From Nematostella vectensis (lineage: Eukaryota; Cnidaria; Anthozoa; Actiniaria; Edwardsiidae): a stretch of 64,000 nt of DNA. The position numbers and the translations under genes were made by a program. The notes under the pieces were generated by a model. The model saw only the letters and a program-made list of their open reading frames with translations, did not search any database and had not been told where the DNA came from. The number at the start of each line of letters is the position of its first letter. Positions within the stretch are counted from its first letter, which is position 1. The stretch is from the NCBI RefSeq assembly GCF_932526225.1, contig NC_064037.1, forward strand, positions 14,397,703 through 14,461,702, written 5' to 3'. Below, piece after piece: positions 1 to 14,000 of the stretch.

Positions 1-84
1 ACCACCAACGCTTCATTTCTTACCATACTCTTGCATTTAATTGACAATGACAACCATGATTCATTGACAAGTAAAATTGAAATT

Positions 85-155
85 GCGTTGGCCGGGAATC
101 GAACCCGGGTAAACTGCTTGGAAGGCAGCTATGCTTACCACTATACCACCAACGC
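85..155 (-). tRNA. tRNA-Gly(TCC), variant
   Basis: A 71-nt body with acceptor GCGTTGG/CCAACGC and T arm CCGGG/CCCGG. The anticodon loop reads CTTCCAA (TCC). It differs from the consensus at one D-loop base (the plus strand reads gcttacc) and one variable-loop base. TTTT lies about 10 nt downstream in sense. Confidence 0.85.
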
Positions 156-510
156 TTCACTTGTTCCAATCATCTTGAAATTAATTGACAACTAAAACAC
201 ATTAAAAAGTAAAAGGTAATATGTGTCGGCAGGGAATCGAACCCGGGTCAACTGCTTGGAAGGCAGCTATGCTAACCAGTATACCACCAACGCTTCACTT
301 GTTGCAATAATCTTGAAATTAATTGAAAATGACAGCCATGAATCCTTGACAAGTAAAAAGGAATTTGCGTTGTCCGGGAATAGAACCCGGGTCAACTGCT
401 TGAAAGGCACCTATGCTAACCACTATACCACCAACGCTTCACTTGTTGCAATAATCTTGAAATTAATTGAAAATGACATCCATGAATCCTTGACAAGTAA
501 AAAGGAATTT

Positions 511-581
511 GCGTTGGCCGGGAATCGAACCCGGGTCAACTGCTTGGAAGGCAGCTATGCTAACCACTATACCACCAACGC
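511..581 (-). tRNA. tRNA-Gly(TCC), consensus copy
   Basis: This copy matches the array consensus. In sense it starts GCGTTGGTGGTATAGTGG, the anticodon stem GCTGC/GCAGT encloses loop CTTCCAA (anticodon TCC), the T arm is CCGGG-TTCGATT-CCCGG, and the acceptor closes with CCAACGC plus an A discriminator. The internal B box GGTTCGATTCC and an A-box-like TGGTATAGTGG are intact. It closely resembles vertebrate tRNA-Gly(TCC) as I recall it, apart from the D loop, and it decodes GGA (and GGG by wobble). The following T-run fits Pol III termination. Confidence 0.95.
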
Positions 582-1661
582 TTCACTTGTTGCAATCTTT
601 TTGAATATAATTGACAAAGAAAACTATGAATCATAGACAAGTAAAAATGAAATTGCTTTAGCCGGGTATCAAACCCGGGTCAACTGCTTGGAAGGCAGCT
701 ATGCTAACCAATATACCACCAACGCTTCACTGGTTGCAATAATCTTGAAATTAATTGACAAAGACAACCATGAATCCTTAACAAGTAAAAATTAAATTTT
801 GTTAGACGGGATTCGAACCAGGGTTAACTGCTTGGAAGGCAGCTATGCTAACCACTGTACCACCAACGCTTCATTTCTTACCATACTCTTGCATTTAATT
901 GACAATCACAACCATGATTCATTGACATGTAAAATTGAACTTGCGTTGGCCGGGAATCGAACCCGGGTCAACTGCTTGGAAGGCAGGTATGCTAACCACT
1001 ATACCAGCAACGCTTCATTTGTTCCAATAATTTTGAAGTTAATTGACAAAGACAACCATGAATCATAGACAAGTAAAAATGAAATTGCTTTAGCCGGGAA
1101 TCGAACCCGGGTCAAATGCTTGGAAGGCAGCTTTGCTAACCAATATACCACCAACGCTTCACTGGTTGCAATAATCTTGAAATTAATTGACAAAGACAAC
1201 CATGAATCATTAACAAGTAAAAATTAAATTTTGTTGGTCGGGATTCGAACCAGTGTTAACTGCTTGGAAGACAGCTATGCTAACCACTGTACCACCAACG
1301 CTTCATTTCTTACCATACTCTTGCATTTAATTGACAATGACAACCATGATTCATTGACAAGTAAAATTGAAATTGCGTTGGCCGGGAATCGAACCCGGGT
1401 AAACTGCTTGGAAGGCAGCTATGCTAACCACTATACCACCAACTCTTCAATTGTTCCAATAATTTTGAACTTAATTGACTAAGACAAACATGAATCATTA
1501 ACAAGTTAAAATTAAATGTTGTTGGTGGGGAATCGAACCCGGGTCAACTGCTTGGAAGGCAGCTTGCTAATCACTGTACCACCAACGCTTCACTGATTAC
1601 CATACTCTTGCATTTAATTGAAACTGACAACCATGATTCATTGACAAGTGAAATTGAAATT

Positions 1662-1732
1662 GCGTTGGCCGGGAATCGAACCCGGGTCAACTGCTTGGAA
1701 GGCAGCTATGCTAACCACTATACCACCAACGC
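1662..1732 (-). tRNA. tRNA-Gly(TCC), consensus copy
   Basis: A 71-nt copy with all stems paired and anticodon loop CTTCCAA. The sense trailer reads AATTTCAATTTC, with a T-run just beyond it. Confidence 0.93.
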
Positions 1733-2093
1733 TTCATTTGTTTCAATCATCTTGAAATTAAATAACAATGACAACTAAAACTCATTGAAAAGAAAAAGAG
1801 AATTTGCGTTGGCCGGGAATCGAACCCGGGTCAACTGCATGGGAAGGAGCTATGCTAACCACTATACCACCAACGCTTCACTTGTTGCAATCATCTTGAA
1901 TATAATTGACAAAGAAAACTATGAATCATAGACAAGTAAAAATGAAATTGCTTTAGCCGGGAATCGAACCCGGGTCAACTGCTTGAAAGGCAGCTATGCT
2001 AACCACTATACCACCAACGCTTCACTTGTTGCAATAATCTTGAAATTAATTGAAAATGACAGCCATGAATCCTTGACAAGTAAAAAGGAATTT

Positions 2094-2164
2094 GCGTTGG
2101 CCGGGAATCGAACCCGGGTCAACTGCTTGGTAGGCAGCTATGCTAACCACTATACCACCAACGC
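2094..2164 (-). tRNA. tRNA-Gly body with ACC anticodon
   Basis: The acceptor, D, anticodon and T stems are intact. One base of the loop has changed, giving CTACCAA, so the anticodon is ACC. That would still read a glycine codon (GGU). The ACC anticodon is rare in animals, which normally use GCC for GGU and GGC. Confidence 0.75.
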
Positions 2165-2381
2165 TTCACTTGTTGCAATCATCTTGAATATAATTGACAA
2201 AGAAAACTATGAATCATAGACAAGTAAAAATGAAATTGCTTTAGCCGGGAATCAAACCCGGGTCAACTGCTTGGAAGGCAGCTATGCTAACCAATATACC
2301 ACCAACGCTTCACTTGTTTCAATCATCTTGAAATTAAATGACCATGACAACTAAAACTCATTGAAAAGAACAAGGGAATTT

Positions 2382-2452
2382 GCGTTGGCCGGGAATCGAA
2401 CGCGGGTCAACTGCTTGGGAAGCAGCTATGCTAACCACTATACCACCAACGC
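2382..2452 (-). tRNA. tRNA-Gly(CCC), variant
   Basis: The anticodon arm is GCTGC-TTCCCAA-GCAGT, placing CCC at positions 34-36. There is one T-stem mismatch (the plus strand reads cgcggg instead of cccggg). The rest of the body matches the consensus. Confidence 0.8.
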
Positions 2453-3094
2453 TTCACTAGTTGCAATAATCTTGAATATAATTGACAAAGAAAACTATGA
2501 ATCATAGACAAGTAAAAATGAAATTGCTTTAGCCGGGAATCGAATTTGGGTCAACTGCTTGGAAGGCAGCTATGCTTACCACTATACCACCAACGCTTCA
2601 CTTGTTCCAATCATCTTGAAATTAATTGACAACTAAAACTCATTAAAAAGTAAAAGTGCATTTGCGTTGGCCGGGAATCGAACCCGGGTCAACTGCTTGG
2701 AAGGCAGCTATTCTAACCACTATACCACCAACGCTTCACTTGTTGCAATAATCTTGAAATTAATTGACGATGACAACTAAAACACATTAAAAAGTAAAAG
2801 GGAATATGTGTTGGCAGGGAATCGAACCCGGGTCAACTGCTTGAAAGGCAGCTATGCTAACCACTATACCACCAACGCTTCACTTGTTGCAATAATCTTG
2901 AAATTAATTGAAAATGACAGCCATGAATCCTTGACAAGTAAAAAGGAATTTGCGTTGGCCGAGAATCGAACCCGGGTCAACTGCTTGGAAGGCAGCTTGC
3001 TAATCACTGTACCACCAACGCTTCACTGATTACCATACTCTTGCATTTAATTGAAAATGACAACCATGATTCATTGACAAGTGAAATTGAAATT

Positions 3095-3165
3095 GCGTTG
3101 GCCGGGAATCGAACCCGGGTCAACTGCTTGGAAGGCAGCTATGCTAACCACTATACCACCAACGC
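3095..3165 (-). tRNA. tRNA-Gly(TCC), consensus copy
   Basis: A full 71-nt consensus body with anticodon TCC, all stems paired and a T-run downstream. Confidence 0.93.
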
Positions 3166-3808
3166 TTCACTTGTTCCAATCATCTTGAAATTAAATGACA
3201 ATGACAACTAAAACTCATTGAAAAGAAAAAGGGAATTTGCGTTGGCCGGGAATCTAACCCGGGTCAACTGCTTGGGAAGCAGCTATGCTAACCACTATAC
3301 CACCAACGCTTCACTAGTTGCAATAATCTTGAATATAAATGACAAAGAAAACTATGAATCATAGACAAGTAAAAATGAAATTGCTTAAGCCGGGAATCGA
3401 ACCCGGGTCAACTGCTTGGAAGGCATCTATGCTTACCACTATACCACCAACGCTTCACTTGTTTCAATCATCTTGAAATTAATTGACAACTAAAACACAT
3501 TAAAAAGTAAAAGGTAATATGTGTCGGCAGGGAATCGAACCCGGGTCAACTGCTTGGAAGGCAGCTATGCTAACCAGTATACCACCAACGCTTCACTTGT
3601 TGCAATAATCTTGAAATTAATTGAAAATGACAGCCATGAATCCTTGACAAGTAAAAAGGAATTTGCGTTGGCCGGGAATAGAACCCGGGTCAACTGCTTG
3701 AAAGGCGGCTATGCTAACCACTATACCACCAACGCTTCACTTGTTGCAATAATCTTGAAATTAATTGAAAATGACAGCCATGAATCCTTGACAAGTAAAA
3801 AGGAATTT

Positions 3809-3879
3809 GCGTTGGCCGGGAATCGAACCCGGGTCAACTGCTTGGAAGGCAGCTATGCTAACCACTATACCACCAACGC
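3809..3879 (-). tRNA. tRNA-Gly(TCC), consensus copy
   Basis: A consensus body with anticodon TCC. It is the counterpart of the copy at 511-581, displaced by 3,298 bp (23 units), which shows that a multi-unit block was duplicated here. Confidence 0.93.
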
Positions 3880-4817
3880 TTCACTTGTTGCAATCTTTTT
3901 GAATATAATTGACAAAGAAAACTATGAATCATAGACAAGTAAAAATGAAATTGCTTTAGCCGGGAATCAAACCCGGGTCAACTGCTTGGAAGGCATCTAT
4001 GCTAACCACTATACCACCAACGCTTCACTTGTTGCAATAATCTTGAAATTAATTGACAAAGACAACCATGAATCATTAACAAGTTAAAATTAAATGTTTT
4101 TGGTGGGGATTCGAACTAGGGTCAACTGCTTTGAAGGCAGCTATGCTAACCACTGTACCACCAACGCTTCACTGATTACCATACTCTTGCATTTAATTTA
4201 CAATGACAACCATGACTCATTGACAAGTAAAAATGAAATTGCGTTTGCCGGGAATTGAACCCGGGTCAAATGCTTGGAATGAAGCTATGCTAACCACTAT
4301 ACCACCAACGCTTCACTTGTTCCAATCATCTTGAAATTTAAATGACAATGACAACTAAAACTCATTGAAAAGAAAAATGGAATTTGCGTTGGCAGGGAAT
4401 CGAACCCGGGTCAACTGCTTGGAAGGCAGCTATGCTAACCACTATACCACCAACGCTTCACTTGTTGCAATCATCTTGAATATAATTGACAAAGAAAACT
4501 ATGAATCATAGACAAGTAAAAATGAAATTGCTTTAGCCGGGAATCGAACCCGGGTCAACTGCTTGGAAGGCAGCTATGCTAACCAATATACCACCAACGC
4601 TTCACTGGTTGCAATAATCTTGAAATTAATTGACAAAGACAACCATGAATCATTAACAAGTTAAAATTAAATGTTGTTGGTGGGGATTCGAACTAGGGTC
4701 AACTGCTTTGAAGGCAGCTATGCTAACCACTGTACCACCAACGCTTCACTGATTACCATACTCTTGAAATTAATTTACAATGACAACCACGATTCATTGA
4801 CAAGTAAAATTGAAATT

Positions 4818-4888
4818 GCGTTGGCCGGGAATCGAACCCGGGTCAACTGCTTGTAAGGCAGCTATGCTAACCACTATACCACCAACGC
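4818..4888 (-). tRNA. tRNA-Gly body with TAC (Val) anticodon
   Basis: The body is consensus in every stem. The anticodon loop reads CTTACAA, giving TAC at positions 34-36, which would read valine codons GUA and GUG. Glycyl-tRNA synthetase normally needs C35 and C36, so charging of this copy is uncertain. Confidence 0.8.
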
Positions 4889-5250
4889 TTCAATTGTTCC
4901 AATAATTTTGAAATTAATTGACAAAGACAACCATGAATCATTAACAAGTTAAAATTAAATGTTGTTGGTGGGGATTCGAACTAGGGTCAACTGCTTGGAA
5001 GGCAGCTATGCTAACCACTGTACCACCAACGCTTCACTGATTACCATACTCTTGCATTTAATTTACAATGACAACCATGACTCATTGACAAGTAAAAATG
5101 AAATTGCTTTAGCCGGGAATCGAACCCGGGTCAACTGCCTGGAAGGCAGCTACGCTAACCACTATACCACCAACGGTTCACTTGTTCCAATCATCTTGAA
5201 ATTTAAATGACAATGACAACTAAAACTCATTGAAAAGAAAAAGGGAATTT

Positions 5251-5321
5251 GCGTTGGCCGGGAATCGAACCCGGGTCAACTGCTTGGAAGGCAGCTATGC
5301 TAACCACTATACCACCAACGC
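5251..5321 (-). tRNA. tRNA-Gly(TCC), consensus copy
   Basis: A consensus 71-nt body with anticodon TCC. The trailer AAATTCCCTTTTT contains a T5 terminator. Confidence 0.94.
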
Positions 5322-6113
5322 TTCACTTGTTGCAATCATCTTGAATATAATTGACAAAGAAAACTATGAATCATAGACAAGTAAAAATGAAATTGCTTTA
5401 GCCGGGAATCAAACCCGGGTCAACTGCTTGGAAGGCAGCTATGCTAACCAATATACCACCAACGCTTCACTGGTTGCAATAATCTTGAAATTAATTGACA
5501 AAGACAACCATGAATCCTTAACAAGTAAAAATTAAATTTTGTTGGACGGGATTCGAACCAGGGTTAACTGCTTGGAAGGCAGCTATGCTAACCACTGTAC
5601 CACCAACGCTTCATTTCGTACCATACTCTTGCATTTAATTGACAATGACAACCATGATTAATTGACATGTAAAATTGAACTTGCGTTGGCCGGGAATCGA
5701 ACCCGGGTCAACTGCTTGGAAGGCAGGTATGCTAACCACTATACCAGCAACGCTTCATTTGTTCCAATAATTTTGAAATTAATTGACAAAGTCAACCATG
5801 AATCATAGACAAGTAAAAATGAAATTGCTTTAGCCGGGAATCGAACCCGGGTCAAATGCTTGGAAGGCAGCTATGCTAACCAATATACCACCAACGCTTC
5901 ACTGGTTGCAATAATCTTGAAATTAATTGACAAAGACAACCATGAATCATTAACAGGTAAAAATTAAATTTTGTTGGTCGGGAATCAAACCCGGGTCAAC
6001 TGCTTGGAAGGCAGCTTGCTAACCACTGTACCACCAACGCTTCACTTCTTACTATACTCTTGCATTTAATTGAAAATGACAACCATGATTCATTGACAAG
6101 TGAAATTGAAATT

Positions 6114-6184
6114 GCGTTGGCCGGGAATCTAACCCGGGTCAACTGCTTCGAAGGCAGCTATGCTAACCACTATACCACAAACGC
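6114..6184 (-). tRNA. tRNA-Gly body with TCG (Arg) anticodon
   Basis: The anticodon loop reads CTTCGAA, giving TCG. There is also one T-loop change and one change in the 5' part of the gene (the plus strand reads accacaaacgc), so the copy may be decaying. Confidence 0.65.
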
Positions 6185-6257
6185 TTCACTTGGTCCAATC
6201 ATCTTGAAATTAAATGATATTGACAACTAAAACTCATTGAAAAGAAAAAGAGAATTT

Positions 6258-6328
6258 GCGTTGGCCGGGAATCGAACCCGGGTCAACTGCTTGGGAAGCA
6301 GCTATGCTAACCACTATACCACCAACGC
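6258..6328 (-). tRNA. tRNA-Gly(CCC), well-formed copy
   Basis: All four stems pair and the anticodon loop is TTCCCAA (CCC, reading GGG). The body is otherwise the same as the TCC consensus. The two isoacceptors differ at two adjacent places in the anticodon arm, so one plainly arose from the other within the array. Confidence 0.92.
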
Positions 6329-8123
6329 TTCACTAGTTGCAATAATCTTGAATATAATTGACAAAGAAAACTAAGAATCATAGACAAGTAAAAATGAAAT
6401 TGCTTTAGCCGGGAATCGAACCCGGGTCAACTGCTTGGAAGGCAGCTATGCTTACCACTATACCACCAACGCTTCACATGTTCCAATCATCTTGAAATTA
6501 ATTGACAACTAAAACTCATTAAAAAGTAAAAGGGCATTTGCGTTGGCCGGGAATCGAACCCGGGTCAACTGCTTGGAAGGCAGCTATGCTTACCACTATA
6601 CCACCAACGCTTCACTTATTTCAATCATCTTGAAATAAATTGACGATGACAACTAAAACACAATAAAAAGTAAAAGGGAATATGTGTTGCCCGGGAATCG
6701 AACCCGGGTCAACTGCCTGGAAGGCAGCTACGCTAACCACTATACCACCAACGCTTCACTTGTTCCAATCATCTTGAAATTTAAATGACAATGACAACTA
6801 AAACTCATTGAAAAGAAAAAGGGAATTTGCGTTGGCCGGGAATAGAACCCGGGTCAACTGCTTGGAAGGCAGCTATGCTAACCACTATACCGCCAACGCT
6901 TCACTTGTTGCAATCATCTTGAATATAATTGACAAAGAAAACTATGAATCATAGACAAGTAAAAATGAAATTGCTTTAGCCGGGAATCAAACCCGGGTCA
7001 ACTGCTTGGAAGGCAGCTATGCTAACCAATATTCCACCAACGCTTCACTGGTTGCAATAATCTTGAAATTAATTGACAAAGACAACCATGAATCCTTAAC
7101 AAGTAAAAATTAAATTTTGTTGGACGGGATTCGAACCAGGGTTAACTGCTTGGAAGGCAGCTATGCTAACCACTGTACCACCAACGCTTCATTTCTTACC
7201 ATACTCTTGCATTTAATTGACAATGACAACCATGATTCATTGACATGTAAAATTGAACTTGCGTTGGCCGGGAATCGAACCCGGGTCAACTGCCTGGAAG
7301 GCAGGTATGCTAACCACTATACCAGCAACGCTTCATTTGTTCCAATAATTTTGAAATTAATTGACAAAGACAACCATGAATCATAGACAAGTAAAAATGA
7401 AATTGCTTTAGCCGGGAATCGAACCCGGGTCAACTGCTTGGAAGGCAGCTTTGCTAACCACTATACCACCAACGCTTCACTTGTTGCAATCATCTTGAAT
7501 ATAATTGACAAAGAAAACTATGAATCACAGAAAAGTAAAAATGAAATTGCTTAAGCCGGGAATCGAACAAGGGTCAACTGCTTGGAAGGGAGCTATGCTA
7601 ACCACTATACCACCAACGCTTCACTTGTTGCAATAATCTTGAATTTAATTGACAAAGACAACCATGAATCATTAACAAGTAAAAATTAAATTTTGTTGGT
7701 CGGGATTCGAACCAGTGTTAACTGCTTGGAAGACAGCTATGCTAACCACTGTACCACCAACGCTTCATTTCTTACCATACTCTTGCATTTAATTGACAAT
7801 GACAACCATGATTCATTGACAAGTAAAATTAAAATTGCGTTGGCCGGGAATCGAACCCGGGTCAACTGCTTGGAATACAGCTATGCTAACCACTATACCA
7901 CCAACTCTTCAATTGTTCCAATAATTTTGAACTTAATTGACAAAGACAAACATGAATCATTAGCAAGTTAAAATTAAATGTTGTTGGTGGGGAATCGAAC
8001 CCGGGTCAACTGCTTGGAAGGCAGCTTGCTAATCACTGTACCACCAACGCTTCACTGATTACCATACTCTTGCATTTAATTGAAAATGACAACCATGATT
8101 CATTGACAAGTGAAATTGAAATT

Positions 8124-8194
8124 GCGTTGGCCGGGAATCGAACCCGGGTCAACTGCTTGGAAGGCAGCTATGCTAACCACTATACCACCAACGC
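8124..8194 (-). tRNA. tRNA-Gly(TCC), consensus copy
   Basis: A consensus body with anticodon TCC, with complete stems and a T-run downstream. Confidence 0.93.
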
Positions 8195-10567
8195 TTCATT
8201 TGTTTCAATCACCTTGAAATTAAATAACAATGACAACTAAAACTCATTGAAAAGAAAAAGAGAATTTGCGTTGGCCGGGAATCGAACCCGGGTCAACTGC
8301 TTGGGAAGCAGCTATGCTAACTACTATACCACCAACGCTTCACTAGTTGCAATAATCTTGAATATAATTGACAAAGAAAACTAAGAATCATAGACAAGTA
8401 AAAATGAAATTGCTTTAGCCGGGAATCGAACCCGGGTCAACTGCTTGGAAGGCAGCTATGCTTACCACTATACCACCAACGCTTCACTTGTTCCAATCAT
8501 CTTGAAATTAATTGACAACTAAAACTCATTAAAAAGTAAAAGGGCATTTGCGTTGGCCGGGAATCGAACCCGGGTCAACTGCTTGGAAGGCAGCTATGCT
8601 TACCACTATACCACCAACGCTTCACTTGTTTCAATAATCTTGAAATATATTTACGATGACAACTAAAACACATTAAAAAGTAAAAGGGAATATGTGTTGG
8701 CAGGGAATAGAACCCGGGTCAACTGCTTGGAAGGCAGCTATGCTAACCAGTATACCACCAACGCTTCACTTGTTGCAATAATCTTGAAATTAATTGAAAA
8801 TGACAGCCATGAATCCTTGACAAGTAAAAAGGAATTTGCGTTGGCCGGGAATAGAACCCGGGTCAACTGCTTGAAAGGCAGCTATGTTAACCACTATACC
8901 ACCAACGCTTCACTTGTTGCAATAATCTTGAAATTAATTGAAAATGACAGCCATGAATCCTTGACAAGTAAAAATGAAATTGCGTTTGCCGGGAATTGAA
9001 CCCGGGTCAACTGCTTGGAAGGCAGCTATGCTAACCACTATACCACCAACGCTTCACTTGTTCCAATCATCTTGAAATTCAAATGACAATGACAACTAAA
9101 ACTCATTGAAAAGAAAAAGGGAATTTGCGTTGGCCGGGAATCGAACACGGGTCAACTGCTTGAAAGGCAGCTATGCTAACCACTATACCACCAACGCTTC
9201 CCTTGTTGCAATCATCTTGAATATAATCGACAAAGAAAACTATGAATCATAGACAAGTAAAAATGAAATTGCTTTAGCCGGGAATCGAACCCGTGTCAAC
9301 TGCTTGGATGTCAGCTATGCTACCCAATATACCACCAACGCTTCACTGGTTGCAATAATCTTGAAATTAATTGACAAAGACAACCATGAATCATTAACAA
9401 GTTAAAATTAAATGTTGTTGGTGGGGATTCGAACTAGTGTCAACTGCTTGGAAGGCAGCTATGCTAACCACTGTACCACCAACGCTTCACTGATTACCAT
9501 ACTCTTGCATTTAATTTACAATGACAACCATGACTAATTGACAAGTAAAAATGAAATTGCGTTGGCCGGGAATTGAACCCGGGTCAACTGCTTGGAAGGC
9601 AGCTATGCTAACCACTATACCACCAACGCTTCACTTGTTCCAATCATCTTGAATATAATTGACAAAGAAAACTATGAATCATAGACAAGTAAAAATAAAA
9701 TTGCTTTAGCCGGGAGTCGAACCCAGGTAAACTGCTTGGATGGCAGCTATGCTACCCAATATACCACCAACGCTTCACTGGTTGCAATAATCTTGAAATT
9801 AATTGACAAAGACAACCATGAATCATTAACAAGTTAAAATTAAATGTTGTTGGTGGGGATTCGAACTACGTTCAACTGCTTGGAAGGCAGCTATGCTAAC
9901 CACTGTACCACCAACGCTTCACTGATTACCATACTCTTGCATTTAATTTACAATGACAACCATGACTAATTGACAAGTAAAAATGAAATTGCGTTGGCCG
10001 GGAATCGAACCCGGGTCAACTGCTTGGAAGGCAGCTATGCTAACCACTATACCACCAACGATTCACTTGTTCCAATCATCTTGAAATTTAAATGACAATG
10101 ACAACTAAAACTCATTGAAAAGAAAAAGGGAATTTGCGTTGGCCGGGAATCGAACCCGTGTCAACTGCTTGGAAGGCAGCTATGCTAACCACTATACCAC
10201 CAACGCTTCACTTGTTGCAATCATCTTGAATATAATTGACAAAGAAAACTTTGAATCATAGACAAGTAAAAATGAAATTGCTTTAGCCGGGAATCGAACC
10301 CGGGTCAACTGCTTGGAAGGCAGCTATGCTAACCAATATACCACCAACGCTTCACTGGTTGCAATAATCATGAAATTAATTGACAAAGACAACCATGAAT
10401 CCTTAACAAGTGAAATTTAAATTTTGTTGGTCGGGATTCGAACCAGGGTTAACTGCTTGGAAGGCAGCTATGCTAACCATTGTACCACCAACGCTTCATT
10501 TCTTACCATACTCTTGCATTTAATTGACAATGACAACCATGATTCAATGACAAGTAAAATTGAAATT

Positions 10568-10638
10568 GCGTTGGCCGGGAATCGAACCCGGGTCAACTGC
10601 TTGTAAGGCAGCTATGCTAACCACTATACCACCAACGC
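10568..10638 (-). tRNA. tRNA-Gly body with TAC (Val) anticodon
   Basis: A copy of the 4,818 type: perfect stems, loop CTTACAA. It recurs 6,615 bp further on, in the second half of the large duplication. Confidence 0.8.
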
Positions 10639-11000
10639 TTCAATTGTTCCAATAATTTTGAAATTAATTGACAACGACAACCATGAATCATTAACAAGTT
10701 AAAATTAAATGTTGTTGGTGGGGATTCGAACTAGGGTCAACTGCTTGGAAGGCAGCTATGCTAACCACTGTACCACCAACGCTTCACTGATTACCATACT
10801 CTTGCATTTAATTTACAATGACAACCATGACTCATTGACAAGTAAAAATGAAATTGCGTTGCCCGGGAATCGAACCCGGGTCAACTGCCTGGAAGGCAGC
10901 TATGCTAACCACGATACCACCAACGCTTCACTTGTTCCCATCATCTTGAAATTTAAATGACAATGACAACTAAAACTCATTGAAAAGAAAAAGGGAATTT

Positions 11001-11071
11001 GCGTTGGCCGGGAATCGAACCCGGGTCAACTGCTTGAAAGGCAGCTATGCTAACCACTATACCACCAACGC
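11001..11071 (-). tRNA. tRNA-Gly body with TTC (Glu) anticodon
   Basis: The whole body is consensus except the loop, which reads CTTTCAA, so positions 34-36 are TTC (glutamate codons GAA and GAG). The homologous unit in the second copy of the large duplication, at 17,616, has TCC. This is therefore a single-base anticodon difference between recent paralogues. Confidence 0.85.
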
Positions 11072-14000
11072 TTCACTTGTTGCAATCATCTTGAATATAA
11101 TTGACAAAGAAAACTATGAATCATAGACAAGTAAAAATGAAATTGCTTTAGCCGGGAATCAAACCCGGGTCAACTGCTTGGAAGGCAGCTATGCTAACCA
11201 ATATACCACCAACGCTTCCCTGGTTGCAATAATCTTGAAATTAATTGATAAAAACAACCATGAATCCTTAACAAGTAAAAATTAAATTTTGATGGTCGGG
11301 ATTCGAACCAGGGTTAACTGCTTGGAAGGCAGCTATGCTAACCACTGTACCACCAACGCTTCATTTCTTACCATACTCTTGCATTTAATTGACAATGACA
11401 ACCATGATTCATTGACATGTAAAATTGAACTTGCGTTGGCCGGGAATCGAACCCGTGTAAACTGCTTGGAAGGCAGGTATGCTAACCACTATACCAGCAA
11501 CGCTTCATTTGTTCCAATAAATTTGAAATTAATTGACAAAGACAACCATGAATCATAGACAAGTAAAAATGAAATTGCTTTAGCCGGGAATCGAACCCGG
11601 GTCAACTGCTTGGAAGGCAGCTATGCTAACCACTATACCACCAACTCTTTAATTGTTCCAATAATTTTGAACTTAATTGACAAAGACAAACATGAATCAT
11701 TAACAAGTTAAAATTAAATGTTGTTGGTGGGGAATCGAACCCGGGTCAACTGCTTGGAAGGCAGCTATGCTAACCACTATACCACCAACGATTCACTTGT
11801 TCCAATCATCTTGAAATTTAAATGACAATGACAACTAAAACTCATTGAAAAGAAAAAGGGAATTTGCGTTGACCGGGAATCGAACCCGGGTCAACTGCTT
11901 GGGAAGCAGCTATGCTAACCACTATACCACCAACGCTTCACTAGTTGCAATAATCTTGAATATAATTGACAAAGAAAACTATGAATAATAGACAAGTAAA
12001 AATTAAATTGCTTTAGCCGGGAATCGAACCCGGGTCAACTGCTTGGAAGGCAGCTATGCTTACCACTATACCACCAACGCTTCACTTATTTCAATCATCT
12101 TGAAATAAATTGACGATGACAACTAAAACACAATAAAAAGTAAAAGGGAATATGTGTTGCCCGGGAATGGAACCCGGGTCAACTGCCTGGAAGGCAGCTA
12201 CGCTAACCACTATACCACCAACGCTTCACTTGTTCCAATCATCTTGAAATTTAAATGACAATGACAACTAAAACTCATTGAAAAGAAAAAGGGAATTTGC
12301 GTTGGCCGGGAATAAAACCCGGGTCAACTGCTTGGAAGGCAGCTATGCTAACCACTATACCACCAACGCTTCACTTGTTGCAATCATCTCGAATATAATT
12401 GACAAAGAAAACTATGAATCATAGACAAGTAAAAATGAAATTGCTTTAGCCGGGAATCAAACCCGGGTCAACTGCTTGGAAGGCAGCTATGCTAACCAAT
12501 ATACCACCAACGCTTCACTGGTTGCAATAATCTTGAAATTAATTGACAAAGACAACCATGAATCCTTAACAAGTAAAAATTAAATTTTGTTGGACGGTAT
12601 TCGAACCAGGGTTAACTACTTGTAAGGCAGCTATGCTAACCACTGTACCACCAACGCTTCATTTCTTACCATACTCTTGCATTTAATTGGCAATGACAAC
12701 CATGATTCATTGACATGTAAAATTGAACTTGCGTTGGCCGGTAATCGAACCCGGGTCAACTGCTTGGAAGGCAGGTATGCTAACCACTATAGCAGCAACG
12801 CTTCATTTGTTCCAATAATTTTGAAGTTAATTGACAAAGACAACCATGAATCATAGACAAGTAAAAATGAAATTGCTTTAGCCGGGAATCGAACCCGGGT
12901 CAAATGCTTGGAAGGCAGCTATGCTAACCAATATACCACCAACGCTTCACTGGTTGCAATAATCTTGAAATTAATTGACAAAGACAACCATGAATCATTA
13001 ACAGGTAAAAATTAAATTTTGTTGGTCGGGAATCAAACCCGGGTCAACTGCTTGGAAGGCAGCTTGCTAACCACTGTACCACCAACGCTTCACTTCTTAC
13101 TATACTCTTGCATTTAATTGAAAATGACAACCATGATTCATTGACAAGTGAAATTGAAATTGCGTTGGCCGGGATTCGAACCCGGGTCAACTGCTTGGAA
13201 GGCAGCTATGCTAACCACTATACCACCAACGCTTCACTTGTTCCAATCATCTTGAAATTAAATGACAATGACAACTAAAACTCATTGAAAAGAAAAAGGG
13301 AATTTGCGTTGGCCGGGAATCAAACCCGGGTCAACTGCTTGGGAAGCAGCTATGCTAACCACTATACCACCAACGCTTCACTAGTTGCAATAATCTTGAA
13401 TATAATTGAGAAAGAAAACTAAGAATCATAGACAAGTAAAAATGAAATTGCTTTAGCCGGGAATCGAACCCGGGTCAACTGCTTGGAAGGCAGCTATGCT
13501 TACCACTATACCACCAACGCTTCACTTGTTCCAATCATCTTGAAATTAATTGACAACTAAAACTCATTAAAAAGCAAAAGTGCATTTGCGTTGGCCGGGA
13601 ATCGAACCCGGGTCAACTGCTTGGAAGGCAGCTATGCTTACCACTATACCACCAACGCTTCACTTATTTCAATCATCTTGAAATAAATTGACGATGACAA
13701 CTAAAACACAATAAAAAGTAAAAGGGAATATGTGTTGGCGGGGAATCGGACCCGGGTCAGCTGCTTGGAAGGCAGCTATGCTAACCACTATACCACCAAC
13801 GCTTCACTGGTTGCAATAATCTTGAAATTAATTGAAAATGACAGCCATGAAACCTTCACAAGTAAAAAGGAATTTGCATTGGCCGGAAATAGAACCCGGG
13901 TCAACTGCTTGGAAGGCAGCTATGCTAACCACTATACCACCAACGCTTCACTTGTTGCAATCATCTTGAATATAATTGACAAAGAAAACTATGAATCATA